Made by a program: the position numbers and the translations under genes
Part shown: positions 1-10,900 of the stretch, one piece after another
How the letters are laid out: each line of letters begins with the position of its first letter
How positions within the stretch are numbered: position 1 is the stretch's first letter
Notes under the pieces: generated by a model
Seen by the model: the letters and a program-made list of their open reading frames with translations, nothing else
Told to the model about the DNA's origin: nothing
Databases searched by the model: none
Origin: Coriaria nepalensis
Lineage: Eukaryota; Streptophyta; Magnoliopsida; Cucurbitales; Coriariaceae
NCBI GenBank assembly: GCA_027186245.1
Contig: CP114481.1
Location: 28,055,501-28,119,500 of the forward strand
DNA length: 64,000 nt
Direction of reading: 5' to 3'

Positions 1-95
1 TTGAAGGACAAAAATATAATTCGTTCGAAATCATTTATAATGGTTTAATGGCAAGAAGAGCCTCAATGACATGATTTTAAGGCTAAGTAATTGTA

Positions 96-231
96 TAGTT
101 GCCTTCAATAGATCAACTGCAACTTGTGCACGAAAGTCACGTTTAAAAGGCCAATTTCGTCTGAAGTGATTTAGAATGATTTAATGAGTAAACGAGATGC
201 AATAATATGACTTTACCACTAAAAAAATGCA
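96..231 (+). repeat. Subunit A, representative copy (136 bp)
   Basis: First complete A subunit, running from TAGTTGCCTTCAATAGATCA to the A-rich end CTAAAAAAATGCA. It is diagnosed by CAACTGCAA, by GTCATGTTTAAAAGG and by the core GTGATTTAGAATGATTTAATG. It is about 7 bp shorter than B and C, the missing bases lying in the middle of the subunit. Two main A lineages recur through the window: one with GTAAAAGAGATG followed by ATGACTTTA, the other with GTAAACGAGATG followed by ATGAATTTA. A rarer third lineage carries a net 9 bp deletion. A hand count on the consensus gives 42 G or C in 136 bases. Confidence 0.93.
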
Positions 232-374
232 TAGTTGCCTTCAGTAGATCAATCGCAAGTTATGCATGAAAGTCGTGTTTTAAATGCAAAAATAGAATTA
301 GTTTGAAGTGCTTTCAAACAATTTAATGATATCAAAAGACTGAATGATATGCTCTTTAAGGCTAAAATAATGCA
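232..374 (+). repeat. Subunit B, representative copy (143 bp)
   Basis: First complete B subunit, from TAGTTGCCTTCAGTAGATCA to GCTAAAATAATGCA. Diagnostic pieces are TTATGCATGAAAGTCGTG, TTTTAAATGCAAAAATAG, GTGCTTTCAAACAATTTAATG, and the tail AAAGACTGAATGATATGC. Sub-lineages are marked by GTTTGAAG, GTTCGAAG or GTTTGCAG before the TGC, and by ATATCAAAAG or ATCTGAAAAG after AATTTAATG. The ATCTG form usually goes with a following C that begins ATTTTTGTATTC. The AATTTAATG core aligns with AATGATTTAATG in A and C. Confidence 0.93.
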
Positions 375-518
375 TTGTTGTCTTCAATAGATTAATTGTA
401 GGTTATGTAAGAAAATCATGTTTGAAGGGCAAAAATATGATTTGTTCGAATTCATTTATAATGATTTAATGGCTCTAGAAGAGCCTCAATGAAATGATTT
501 TTAGGCTAAGTAAATGCA
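375..518 (+). repeat. Subunit C, representative copy (144 bp)
   Basis: First complete C subunit, from TTGTTGTCTTCAATAGATTA to GGCTAAGTAAATGCA. Diagnostic pieces are AGAAAATCATGTTTGAAGG, CAAAAATATGATT, GTTCGAATTCATTTATAATG and AGAGCCTCAATGA. Most copies are 142 bp; this one is 144 bp because it reads GGCTCTAGAAGAGCC instead of GGCTAGAAGAGCC. At least three lineages recur: GTTATATTC with GGACAAAAA and ATGGTTTAATGG; GTTGTCTTC with TTATGGAAG and GGGCAAAAA; and GTTGTCTTTATTAG with GAAAGGCAAAAA. Different lineages tend to alternate, which makes 842 bp rather than 421 bp the best local period in many places. Confidence 0.93.
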
Positions 519-2549
519 TAGTTGCTTTCAATAGATCAACTGCAGGTTATGCACGAAAGTCATGTTTAAAAGGAGAATTTCGTCTAAAGTGATTTAGAAT
601 GATTTAAAGAGTAAAAGAGATGCATCAACATGACTTTAACACTAAAATAATGCATAGTTGCCTTCAGTAGATTAATTGCAAGTTATGCATGAATGTCGTG
701 TTTTAAATGTAAAAATAGAATTAGTTTGAAGTGCTTTCAAACAATTTAATGATATCAAAGGACTGAATGATATGCTCTTTAAGGCTAAAATAATGCATTG
801 TTATATTCAATAGATTAATTGCAGGTTATGTAAGAAAATCACGTTTGAAGGACAAAAATATAATTCGTTCGAATTCATTTATAATGGTTTAATGGCTAGA
901 AGAGCCGCAATGACATGATTTTAAGGCAAAGTAAATGTATAGTTGCCTTCAATAGATCAACTACAAGTTATGCACGAAAGTCATGTTTAAAAGGCGAATT
1001 TTGTCTGAAGTGATTTAGAATGATTTAATGAGTAAAAGAGATGCAATAATATGACTTTAACACTAAAAAAATGCATTGTTGCCTTCAGTAGATCAATCGC
1101 AAGTTATGAATGAAAGTCGTGTTTTAAATGCAAAAATAGAATTTGTTTGAAGTGCTTCCAAACAATTTATTGATATCAAAAGACTGAATGATATGCTCTT
1201 TAAGGCTAAAATAATGCTTTGTTGTCTTCAACTGATTAATTGTAGGTTATGGAAGAAAATCATGTTTGAAGGGCAAAAATGTGATTCGTTCGAATTCATT
1301 TATAATGATTTAATGGCTCTAGAAGAGCCTCAATGAAATGATTTTTAGGCTAAGTAAATGCATAGTTGCTTTCAATAGATCAATTGCAGGTTATGTACGA
1401 AAGTCATGTTTAAAAGGAGAATTTCGTCTAAAGTGATTTAGAATGATTTAAAGAGTAAAAGAGATGCAACAATATGACTTTAACACTAAAATAATGCATA
1501 GTTGCCTTCAGTAGATTAATTGGAAGTTATGCATGAATGTCGTGTTTTAAATGTAAAAATAGAATTAGTTTGAAGTGCTTTCAAACAATTTAATGATATC
1601 AAAAGACTGAATGATATGCTCTTTAAGGCTAAAATAATGCATTTTATATTCAATAAATTAATTGCAGGTTATGTAAGAAAATCATGTTTGAAGGACAAAA
1701 ATATAATTCGTTCGAATTCATTTATAATGGTTTAATGGCAAGAAGAGCCTCAATGACATGATTTTAAGGCTAAGTAATTGTATAGTTGCCTTCAATAGAT
1801 CAACTGCAACTTGTGCACGAAAGTCATGTTTAAAAGGAAAATTGCGTCTGAAGTGATTTAGAATGATTTAATGAGTAAACGAGATGCAATAATATGACTT
1901 TACCACTAAAAAAATGCAAAGTTGCCTTCAGTAGATCAATCGCAAGTTATGCATGAAAGTCGTGTTTTAAATGCAAAAATAGAATTAGTTTGAAGTGCTT
2001 TCAAACAATTTAATGATATCAAAAGACTGAATGATATGCTCTTTAAGGCTAAAATAATGCATTGTTGTCTTCAATAGATTAATTGTAGGTTATGTAAGAA
2101 AATCATGTTTGAAGGGCAAAAATATGATTTGTTCGAATTCATTTATAATGATTTAATGGCTCTAGAAGAGCCTCAATGAAATGATTTTTAGGCTAAGTAA
2201 ATGCATAGTTGCTATCAATAGATCAACTGCAGGTTATGCACGAAAGTCATGTTTAAAAGGTCAATTTCGTCTAAAGTGATTTAGAATGAATTAAAGAGTA
2301 AAAGAGATGCAATAATATGACTTTAACACTAAAATAATGCATAGTTGCCTTCAGTAGATTAATTGCAAGTTATGCATGAATGTCGTGTTTTAAATGTAAA
2401 AATAGAATTAGTTCGAGGTGCTTTCAAATAATTTAATGATATCAAAAGACTGTAAGAAATGCTCTTTAAGGCTAAAATAATGCATTGTTGTCTTCAATAG
2501 AATAATTGCAAGTTATGTAAGAAAATCATGTTTGAAGGGCAAAAATATA

Positions 2550-3710
2550 ATTCGTTCCAATTCATTTATAATGATTTAATAACTAGAAGAGCCTCAATGA
2601 CATGATTTTAAGGCTAAGTAAATGTATAGTTTCCTTCAATAGATCAACTGCAACTTATGCACGAAAGTCAGGTTTAAAAGGCGAATTTCGTCTGAAGTGA
2701 TTTAGAATGATTTAATGAGTAAACGAGATGCAATAATATGAATTTAACACTAAAAAAATGCATAGTTGCCTTCAGTAGATCAATCGCAAGTTATGAATGA
2801 AAGTCGTGTTTTAAACGCAAAAATAGAATTAGTTTGCAGTGCTTCCAAAAAATTTAATGATATCAAAAGACTGAATGATATGCTCTTTAAGGCTAAAATA
2901 ATGCATTGATGTCTTTATTAGATTAATTGCAAGTTATGTAAGAAAATCATGTTTGAAAGGCAAAAATATAATTCGTTCGAATTCATTTATAATGATTTAA
3001 TGAATAAACGAGATGCAAGAATATGAATTTAACACTAAAAAAAAGGCATAGTTGCCTTCAGTAAATCAATTGCAAGTTATGCATGAAAGTCGTGTTTTAA
3101 ATGCAAAAATAGAATTAGTTCTAAGTGCCTTCAAATAATTTAATGATCTGAAAAGACTGAATGATATGCTCTTTAAGGCTACAGTAATGCATTTTTGTAT
3201 TCAATAGATTAATTGCAGGTTATGTAAGAAAATCATGTTTGAAGGGCAAAAATATGATTCGTTCGAATTCATTTATAATTATTTAATCACTAGAAGAGCC
3301 TCAATGACATCATTTTAAGGCTAAGTAAATGTATAGTTGCCTTCAATAGATCAACTGCAACTTATGCATGAAAGTCATGTTTAAAAGGCGAATTTCGTCT
3401 GAAGTGATTTAGAATGATTTAATGAGTAAAAGAGATGCAATAATATGACTTTAACACTAAAAAAATGCATAGTTGCCTTCAGTAGATCAATCGCAAGTTA
3501 TGAATGAAAGTCGTGTTTTAAACGCAAAAATAGAATTAGTTTGCAGTGCTTCCAAAAAATTTAATGATATCAAAAGACTGAATGATATGCTCTTTAAGGC
3601 TAAAATAATGCATTGATGTCTTTATTAGATTAATTGCAAGTTATGTAAGAAAATCATGTTTGAAAGGCAAAAATATAATTCGTTCGAATTCATTTATAAT
3701 GATTAAATGG
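2550..3710 (+). repeat. Five-subunit tandem repeat, 707 bp period
   Basis: The rare C start ATGCATTGATGTC occurs at 2901 and 3608, and the B variant GTGCTTCCAAAAAATTTAATG precedes each. The offset of 707 bp is not a multiple of 421; it equals five subunits, one A short of two trimers. The two copies match from about 2,550/3,257 and part where the first copy enters the fused subunit near 3,000 while the second continues as a normal C. Order in the first copy is A, B, fused C/A, B, C. Confidence 0.82.
2906..3048 (+). repeat. Hybrid C/A subunit (143 bp), the phase break found in the array
   Basis: This subunit begins as a C of the GTCTTTATTAG lineage and at 2991-3002 passes through AATGATTTAATG, a 12-mer shared by C and A. 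It ends as an A with GAATAAACGAGATGC and ATGAATTTAACAC. The next B starts at 3049, so two B subunits here are 286 bp apart instead of 421. The right half and the following B match the complete A and B at about 4,250-4,470, including GAATAAACGAGATGCAAGAA and ATCTGAAAAGACTG. An unequal exchange between a C and an A at the 12-mer explains it. Confidence 0.88.
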
Positions 3711-6700
3711 CTAGAAGAGCCTCAATGAAATGATTTTAAGGCTAAGTAAATGCATAGTCGCTTTCAATAGATCAACTGCAAGTTATGCACGAAAGTCATG
3801 TTGAAAAGGTGAATTTCGTATGAAGTGATTTAGAATGATTTAATGTGTAAAAGAGATGCAATAATAAGACTTTAACACTAAAAAAATGCATAGTTGCCTT
3901 CAGTAGATCATTTGCAAGTTATGCATTAATGTCGTGTTTTAAATGCAAAAATAGAATTAGTTTGAAGTGCTTTCAAAAAATTTAATGATATCAGAAGACT
4001 GAATGATATGCTCTTTAAGGCTAAAATAATGCATTGTTATATTCAATAGATTAATTGCAGGTTATGTAAGAAAATCATGTTTGAAGGGCAAAAATATGAT
4101 TTGTTCGAATTCATTTATAATCATTTAATGGCTCTAGAAGAGCCTCAATGAAATGATTTTTAGGCTAAGTAAATGCATAGTTGCTATCAATTGATCAACT
4201 GCAGGTTATGCACGAAAGTCATGTTTAAAAGGTGAATTTCGTCTAAAGTGATTTAGAATGATTTAATGAATAAACGAGATGCAAGAATATGAATTTAACA
4301 CTAAAAAAAATGCATAGTTGCCTTCAGTAAATCAATTGCAAGTTATGCATGAAAGTCGTGTTTTAAATGCAAAAATAGAATTAGTTCTAAGTGCTTTCTA
4401 ACAATTTAATGATCTGAAAAGACTGAATGAAATGCTCTTTAAGGCTACAGTAATGCATTTTTGTATTCAATAGATTAATTGCAGGTTATGTAAGAAAAGC
4501 ATGTTTGAAGGGCAAAAATATGATTCGTTCGAATTCATTTATAATGATTTAATGGCTAGAAGAGCCTCAATGAAATGATTTTAAGCCTAAGTAAATGCAC
4601 AGTTGCTTTCAATAGATCAACTGCAAGTTATGCACGAAAGTCATGTTTAAAAGGTGAATTTCGTCTGAAGTGATTTAGAATGATTTAATGAGTAAAAGAG
4701 ATGCAATAATATGACTTTACCACTAAAAAAATGCATAGTTGCGTTCAGTAGATCAATCGCAAGTTATGCATGAAAGTCGTGTTTTAAATGTAAAAATCGA
4801 ATTAGTTCGAAGTGCTTTCAAACAATTTAATGATATCAAAAGACTGAATGATATGCTCTATAAGGCTAAAATAATGCATTGCTGTTTTTATTAGATTAAT
4901 TGCAAGTTATGTAAGAAAATCATGTTTGAAGGACAAAAATATAATTCGTTCGAATTCATTTATAATGGTTTAATGGCTAGAAGAGCCTCAATGACATGAT
5001 TTTAAGGCTAAGTAAATGTATAGTTGCCTTCAATAGAGCAACTACAAGTTGTGCACGAAAGTCATGTTTAAAAGGCGAATTTCATATGAAGTGATTTAAA
5101 ATGATTTAATGAGTAAACGAGATGCAATAATATGAATTTAACACTAAAAAAATGCATAGTTGCCTTCAGTAGATCAATTGCAAGTTATGCATGAATGTCG
5201 TGTTTTAAATGCAAAAATAGAATTAGTATGAAGTGCTTTCAAACAATTTAATGATATCAAAAGACTGAATGATATGCTCATTAAGGCTAAAATAATGCAT
5301 TGTTGTCTTCAATAGAATAATTGTAGGTTATGGAAGAAAATCATGTTTGAAGGGCAAAAATATAATTCGTTCGAATTCATTTATAATGATTTAATGACTA
5401 GAAGAGCCTCAATGACATCATTTTAAGGCTAAGTAAATGTATAGTTGCCTTCAATAGATCAACTGCAACTTATGCACGAAAGTCATGTTTAAAAGGCGAA
5501 TTTCGTCTGAAGTGATTTAGAATTATTTAATGAGTAAAAGAGATGCAATAATATGACTTTAACAATAAAATTATGCATAGTTGCCTTCAGTAGATCAATC
5601 GCAAGTTATGCATGAAAGTCGTGTTTTAAATGTTAAATTCGAATTAGTTCGAAGTGCTTTCAAACAATTTAATGATATCAAAAGACTGAATGATATGCTC
5701 TTTAAGGATAAAATAATGCATTGTTATATTCAATAGATTAATTGTAGGTTATGGAAGAAAATCATGTTTGAAGGGCAAAAATATGATTCGTTCGAATTCA
5801 TTTATAATGATTTAATGACTAAAAGAGCCTCAATGACATGATTTTAAGGCTAAGTAAATGTATAGTTGCCTTCAATAGATCAACTGCAAGCTATGCACGA
5901 AAGTCTTGTTTAAAAGGTGAATTTCGTCAGAAGTGATTTAGAATGATTTAATTAGTAAAAGAGATGCAATAATATGACTTTACCACAAAAAAAATGCATA
6001 GTTGCCTTCAGTAGATCAATCACAAGTTATGCGTGAAAGTCGTGTTTTAAATGTAAAAATAGAATTAGTTTGAAGTGCTTTCAAACAATTTAATGATATC
6101 AAAAGACTGAATGATATGCTCTTTAAGGCTAAAATAATGCATTGTTGTCTTCAATAGAATAATTGTAGGTTATAGAAGAAAATCATTTTTGAAGGGCAAA
6201 AATATGATTTGTTCGAATTCATTTATAATGATTTAATGACTAAAAGAGCCTCAATGACATGATTTTAAGGCTAAGTAAATGTATAGTTGCCTTCAATAGA
6301 TCAACTGCAACTTATGCACGAAAGTCATGTTTAAAAGGCGAATTTCGTCTGAAGTGATTTAGAATGATTTAATGAGTAAACGAGATGCAATAATATGAAT
6401 TTAGCACTAAAAAAATGCATAGTTGCCTTCAGTAGATCAATCGCAAGTTATGCATGAATGTCGTGTTTTAAATGCAAAAATAGAATTAGTTTGAAGTGCT
6501 TTCGAACAATTTAATGATATCAAAAGACTGAATGATATGCTCTTTAAGGCTAAAATAATGCATTGTTATATTCAATAGATTAATTACAGGTTATGTAAGA
6601 AAATCATGTTTGAAGGACAAAAATATAATTCGTTCGAATTCATTTATAATGGTTTAATGGCTAGAAGAGCCTCAATGACATCATTTTAAGGCTAAGTAAA

Positions 6701-7940
6701 TGTATAGTTGCCTTCAATAGATCAACTGCAAGTTATGCACGAAAGTCACGTTTAAAAGGCAAATTTCGTCTGAAGTGATTTAGAATGATTTAATGAGTAA
6801 AAGAGATGCAATAATATAAATTTAACAATAAAAATATGCATAGTTGCCTTCAGTAGATCAATCGCAAGTTATGCATAAAAGTCGTGTTTTAAATGTTAAA
6901 ATCGAATTAGTTTGAAGTGCTTTCAAACAATTTAATGATATCAAAAGACTGAATGATATGCTCTTTGAGGATAAAATAATGCATTGTTATATTCAATAGA
7001 TTAATTGCAGGTTACTTAAGAAAATCATGTTAGAAGGACAAAAATATAATTCGTTCGAATTCATTTATAATGGTTTAATGGCTAGAAGATCCGCAATGAC
7101 ATGATTTTAAGGCAAATAATGTATAGTTGCCTTCAATAGATCAACTACAAGTTATGCACGAAAGTCATGTTTAAAAGGCGAATTTCGTCTGAAGTGATTT
7201 AGAATGATTTCATGAGTAAAAGAGATGCAATAATATGACTTTAACACTAAAAAAATGCATAGTTGCCTTCAGTAGATCAATCGCAAGTTATGAATGAAAG
7301 TCGTGTTTTAAAAGCAAAAATAGAATTAGTTTGAAGTGCTTTCAAACAAGTTATTGATATCAAAAGACTGAATGATATGCTCTTTAAGGCTAAAATAATG
7401 CATTGTTGTCTTCAATTGATTAATTGTAGGTTATGGAAGAAAATCATGTTTGAAGGGCAAAAATATGATTCGTTCGAATTCATTTATAATGATTTAATGC
7501 CTAGAAAAGCCTCAATGACATTATTTTAAGGCTAAGTAAATGTATAGTTGCCTTCAATAGATCAACTGCAACTTATGCACGAAAGTCATGTTTAAAAGGC
7601 GAATTTCGTTTGAAGTGATTTATAATGATTTAATGAGTAAAAGAGATGCAATAATATGACTTTAACAGTAAAAAAATGCATAGTTGCCTTCAGTAGATCA
7701 ATAGCAAGTTATGCATGAAAGTCTGTGTTTTAAATGAAAAAATAGAATTAGTTCGAAGTGCTTTCAAACAATTTAATGCTATCAAAAGACTGAATAATAT
7801 GCTCTTTAAAGCTAAACTAATGCATTGTTATATTCAATAGATTAATTGCAGGTTACGTAAGAAAATCATGTTTGAAAGACAAAAATATAATTCGTCCGAA
7901 TTCATTTATAATGGTTTAATGGCTAGAAGAGCCTCAATGA
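3049..7940 (+). repeat. Satellite trimers without a dominant larger period
   Basis: About 11.6 ABC trimers in regular 421 bp phase. Local resemblances at three-trimer distance are visible: the variants AACAATAAAA at the end of A, ATGTTAAA in B and AAGGATAAAATAATGC occur near 5,562-5,720 and again near 6,824-6,980, an offset of about 1,263. A long-hairpin C (GGCTCT) lies at 4130. The part from about 7,000 to 7,940 matches 14,160-15,100, anchored by GGTTACTTAAGAAAATC at 7010 and 14165. No gene or other element is seen. Confidence 0.85.
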
Positions 7941-10900
7941 CATGATTTTAAGGCTAAGTAATTGTATAGTTGCCTTCAATAGATCAACTGCAACTTGTGC
8001 ACGACAGTCATGTTTAAAAGGCGAATTTCGTGTGAAGTGATTTAAAATGATTTAATGAGTAAACGAGATCCAATAATATGAATTTAACACTAAAAAAATG
8101 CGTAGTTGCCTTCAGTAGATCAATTGCAAGTTATGCATGAATGTCGTGTTTTAAATGCATAAATAGAATTAGTTTGAAGTACTTTCAAACAATTTATTGA
8201 TTACAAAAGACTGAATGATATGCTCTTTAAGGCTAAAATAATGCATTGTTGTCTTTATTAGATTAATTGCAAGTTATGTAAGAAAATCATGTTTGAAAGG
8301 CAAAAATATAATTCGTTCGAATTCATTTATAATGATTTAATGGCTAGAAGAGCCTCAGTGAAATGATTTTTAGGCTAAGTAAATGCATAGTTGCTTTCAA
8401 TAGATCAACTGCAAGTTATGTGCGAAAGTCATGTTTAAAAGGTGAATTTCGTCTGAAGTGATTTAGAATGATTTAAAGAGTAAAAGAGATGCAATAATAT
8501 GACTTTAACACTAAAATAATGCATAGTTGCCTTCAGTAGATTAATTGCAAGTTATGCATGAATGTCCTGTTTTAAATGTAAAAATAGAATTAGTTCGAAG
8601 TGCTTTCAAACAATTTAATGATATCAAAAGACTGTAAGATATGCTCTTTAAGGCTAAAATAATGCATTGTTGTCTTCAATTGATTAATTGTAGGTTATGG
8701 AAGAAAATCATGTTTGAAGGGCAAAAATATGATTCGTTCGAATTCATTTATAATGATTTAATGACTAGAAAAGCCTCAATGACATCATTTTAAAGCTAAG
8801 TAAATGTATAGTTGCCTTCAATAGATCAACAGCAACTTGTGCACGAAAGTCATGTTTAAAAGGCAAATTTCATCTGAAGTGATTTACATTGATTTAATGA
8901 GTAACCGAGATGCAACAATATCAATTTAACACTAAAAAAATGCATAGTTGCCTTCAGCAGATCAATTGCAAGTTATGCATGAATGTCTTGTTTTAAATGC
9001 AAAAATAGAATTAGTTTGAAGTGCTTTCAAACAATTTAATGATATCAAAAGACTGAATGATATGCTCTTTAAGGCTAAAATAATGCATTGTTGTCTTTAT
9101 TAGATTAATTGCAAGTTATGTAAGAAAATCATGTTTGAAAGGCAAAATATAATTCGTTCGAATTCATTTATAATGATTTAATGACTAGAAGAGCCTCAAT
9201 GACATCATTTTAAGGCTAAGTAAATGTATAGTTGCCTTCAATAGATCAACTGCAACTTATGCATGAAAGTCATGTTTAAAAGGCGAATTTCGTCTGAAGT
9301 GATTTAGAATGATTTAATGAGTAAACGAGATGCAATAATATGAATTTAACACTAAAAAAATGCATAGTTGCCTTCAGTAGATCAATCGCAAGTTATGCAT
9401 GAATGTCGTGTTTTAAATGCAAAAATAGAATAAGTTTGAAGTGCTTTCAAACAATTTAATGATATCAAAAGACTGTATGATATGCTCTTTAAGGCTAAAA
9501 TAATGCATTGTTATATTCAATAGATTAATTGCAGGTTATGTAAGAAAATCATGTTAGAAGGACAAAAATATAATTCGTTCGAATTCATTTATAATGGTTT
9601 AATGGCTAGAAGATCCGCAATGACATGATTTTAAGGCAAATTAATGTATAGTTGCCTTCAATAGATCAACTACAAGTTATGCACGAAAGTCATGTTTAAA
9701 AGGCGAATTTCGTCTGAAGTGATTTAGAATGATTTAATGAGTAAAAGAGATGCAATAATATGACTTTAACACTAAAAAAATGCATAGTTGCCTTCAGCAG
9801 ATCAATTGCAAGTTATGCATGAATGTCTTGTTTTAAATGCAAAAATAGAATTAGTTTGAAGTGCTTTCAAACAATTTAATGATATCAAAAGACTGAATGA
9901 TATGCTCTTTAAGGCTAAAATAATGCATTGTTGTCTTTATTAGATTAATTGCAAGTTATGTAAGAAAATCATGTTTGAAGGGCAAAAATATAATTCGTTC
10001 AAATTCATTTATAATGATTTAATAACTCGAAGAGCCTCAATGACATGATTTTAAGGCTAAGTAAATGTATAGTTGCCTTCAATAGATCAACTGCAACTTA
10101 TGCACGAAAGTCATGTTTAAAAAGCGGATTTCGTCTGAAGTGATTTAGAATGATTTAATGAATAAACGAGATGCAATAATATGAATTTAACACTAAAAAA
10201 AATGCATAGTTGCCTTCAGTAAATCAATTGCAAGTTATGCATGAAAGTCGTGCTTTAAATGCAAAAATAGAATTAGTTCTAAGTGCTTTCAAACAATTTA
10301 ATGATCTGAAAAGACTGAATGATATGCTCTTTAAGGCTACAGTAATGCATTTTTGTATTCAATATATTAATTGCAGGTGATGTAAGAAAATCATGTTTGA
10401 AGGGAAAAAATATGATTCGTTCGAATTCATTTATAATGATTTAATGGCAAGAAGAGCCTCAATGAAATGATTTTAAGGCTAAGCAAATGCACAGTTGCTT
10501 TCAATAGATCAACTGCAAGTTATGCACGAAAGTCATGTTTAAAAGGTGATTTTCGTCTGAAGTGATTTAGAATGATTTAATGAGTAAAAGAGATGCAATA
10601 ATATGACTTTACCACTAAAAAAATGCATAGTTGCCTTCAGTAGATCAATCGCAAGTTATGCATGAAAGTCGTGTTTTAAATGTAAAAATCGAATTAGTTC
10701 GAAGTGCTTTCAAACAATTTAATGATATCAAAAGACTGAATGATATGCTCTTTAAGGCTAAAATAATGCATTGTTATATTCAATAGATTAATTGCAGGTT
10801 ATGTAAGAAAATCATGTTTGAAGGAAAAAAAATATAATTCGTTCGAATTCATTTATAATGGTTTAATGGCTAGAAGAGCCTCAATGACATGATTTTAATG

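Larger units (their letters stand above)
1..2400 (+). repeat. Tetramer higher-order repeat, about 1,687 bp, 1.4 copies
   Basis: Position 1 onward matches 1688 onward. Both start TTGAAGGACAAAAATATAA, carry the unusual GGCAAGAAGAGCC, share CTTGTGCACGAAAGTCA, and then share GACTTTACCACT and the long-hairpin C subunit (GGCTCT at 471 and 2158). The match fades after about 2,400, where 2,430-2,460 reads GACTGTAAGAAATGC against GACTGAATGATATGC. An 842 bp alternation lies inside it, since GGCTCTAG also occurs at 1315. The left end is cut by the window edge, so the true start is unknown. Confidence 0.8.

Noticed and set aside
220..240. Regularly spaced A-tracts as a strong bent-DNA signal
   Set aside because: The runs occur about once per subunit, not in phase with the helical turn of about 10 bp, so strong curvature is not supported from sequence alone.
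430..470. CENP-B box in subunit C
   Set aside because: ATTCGTTCGAATTCATT has the TTCGNNNNA half but TCAT where the box needs CGGG, so the match is only partial and likely chance.
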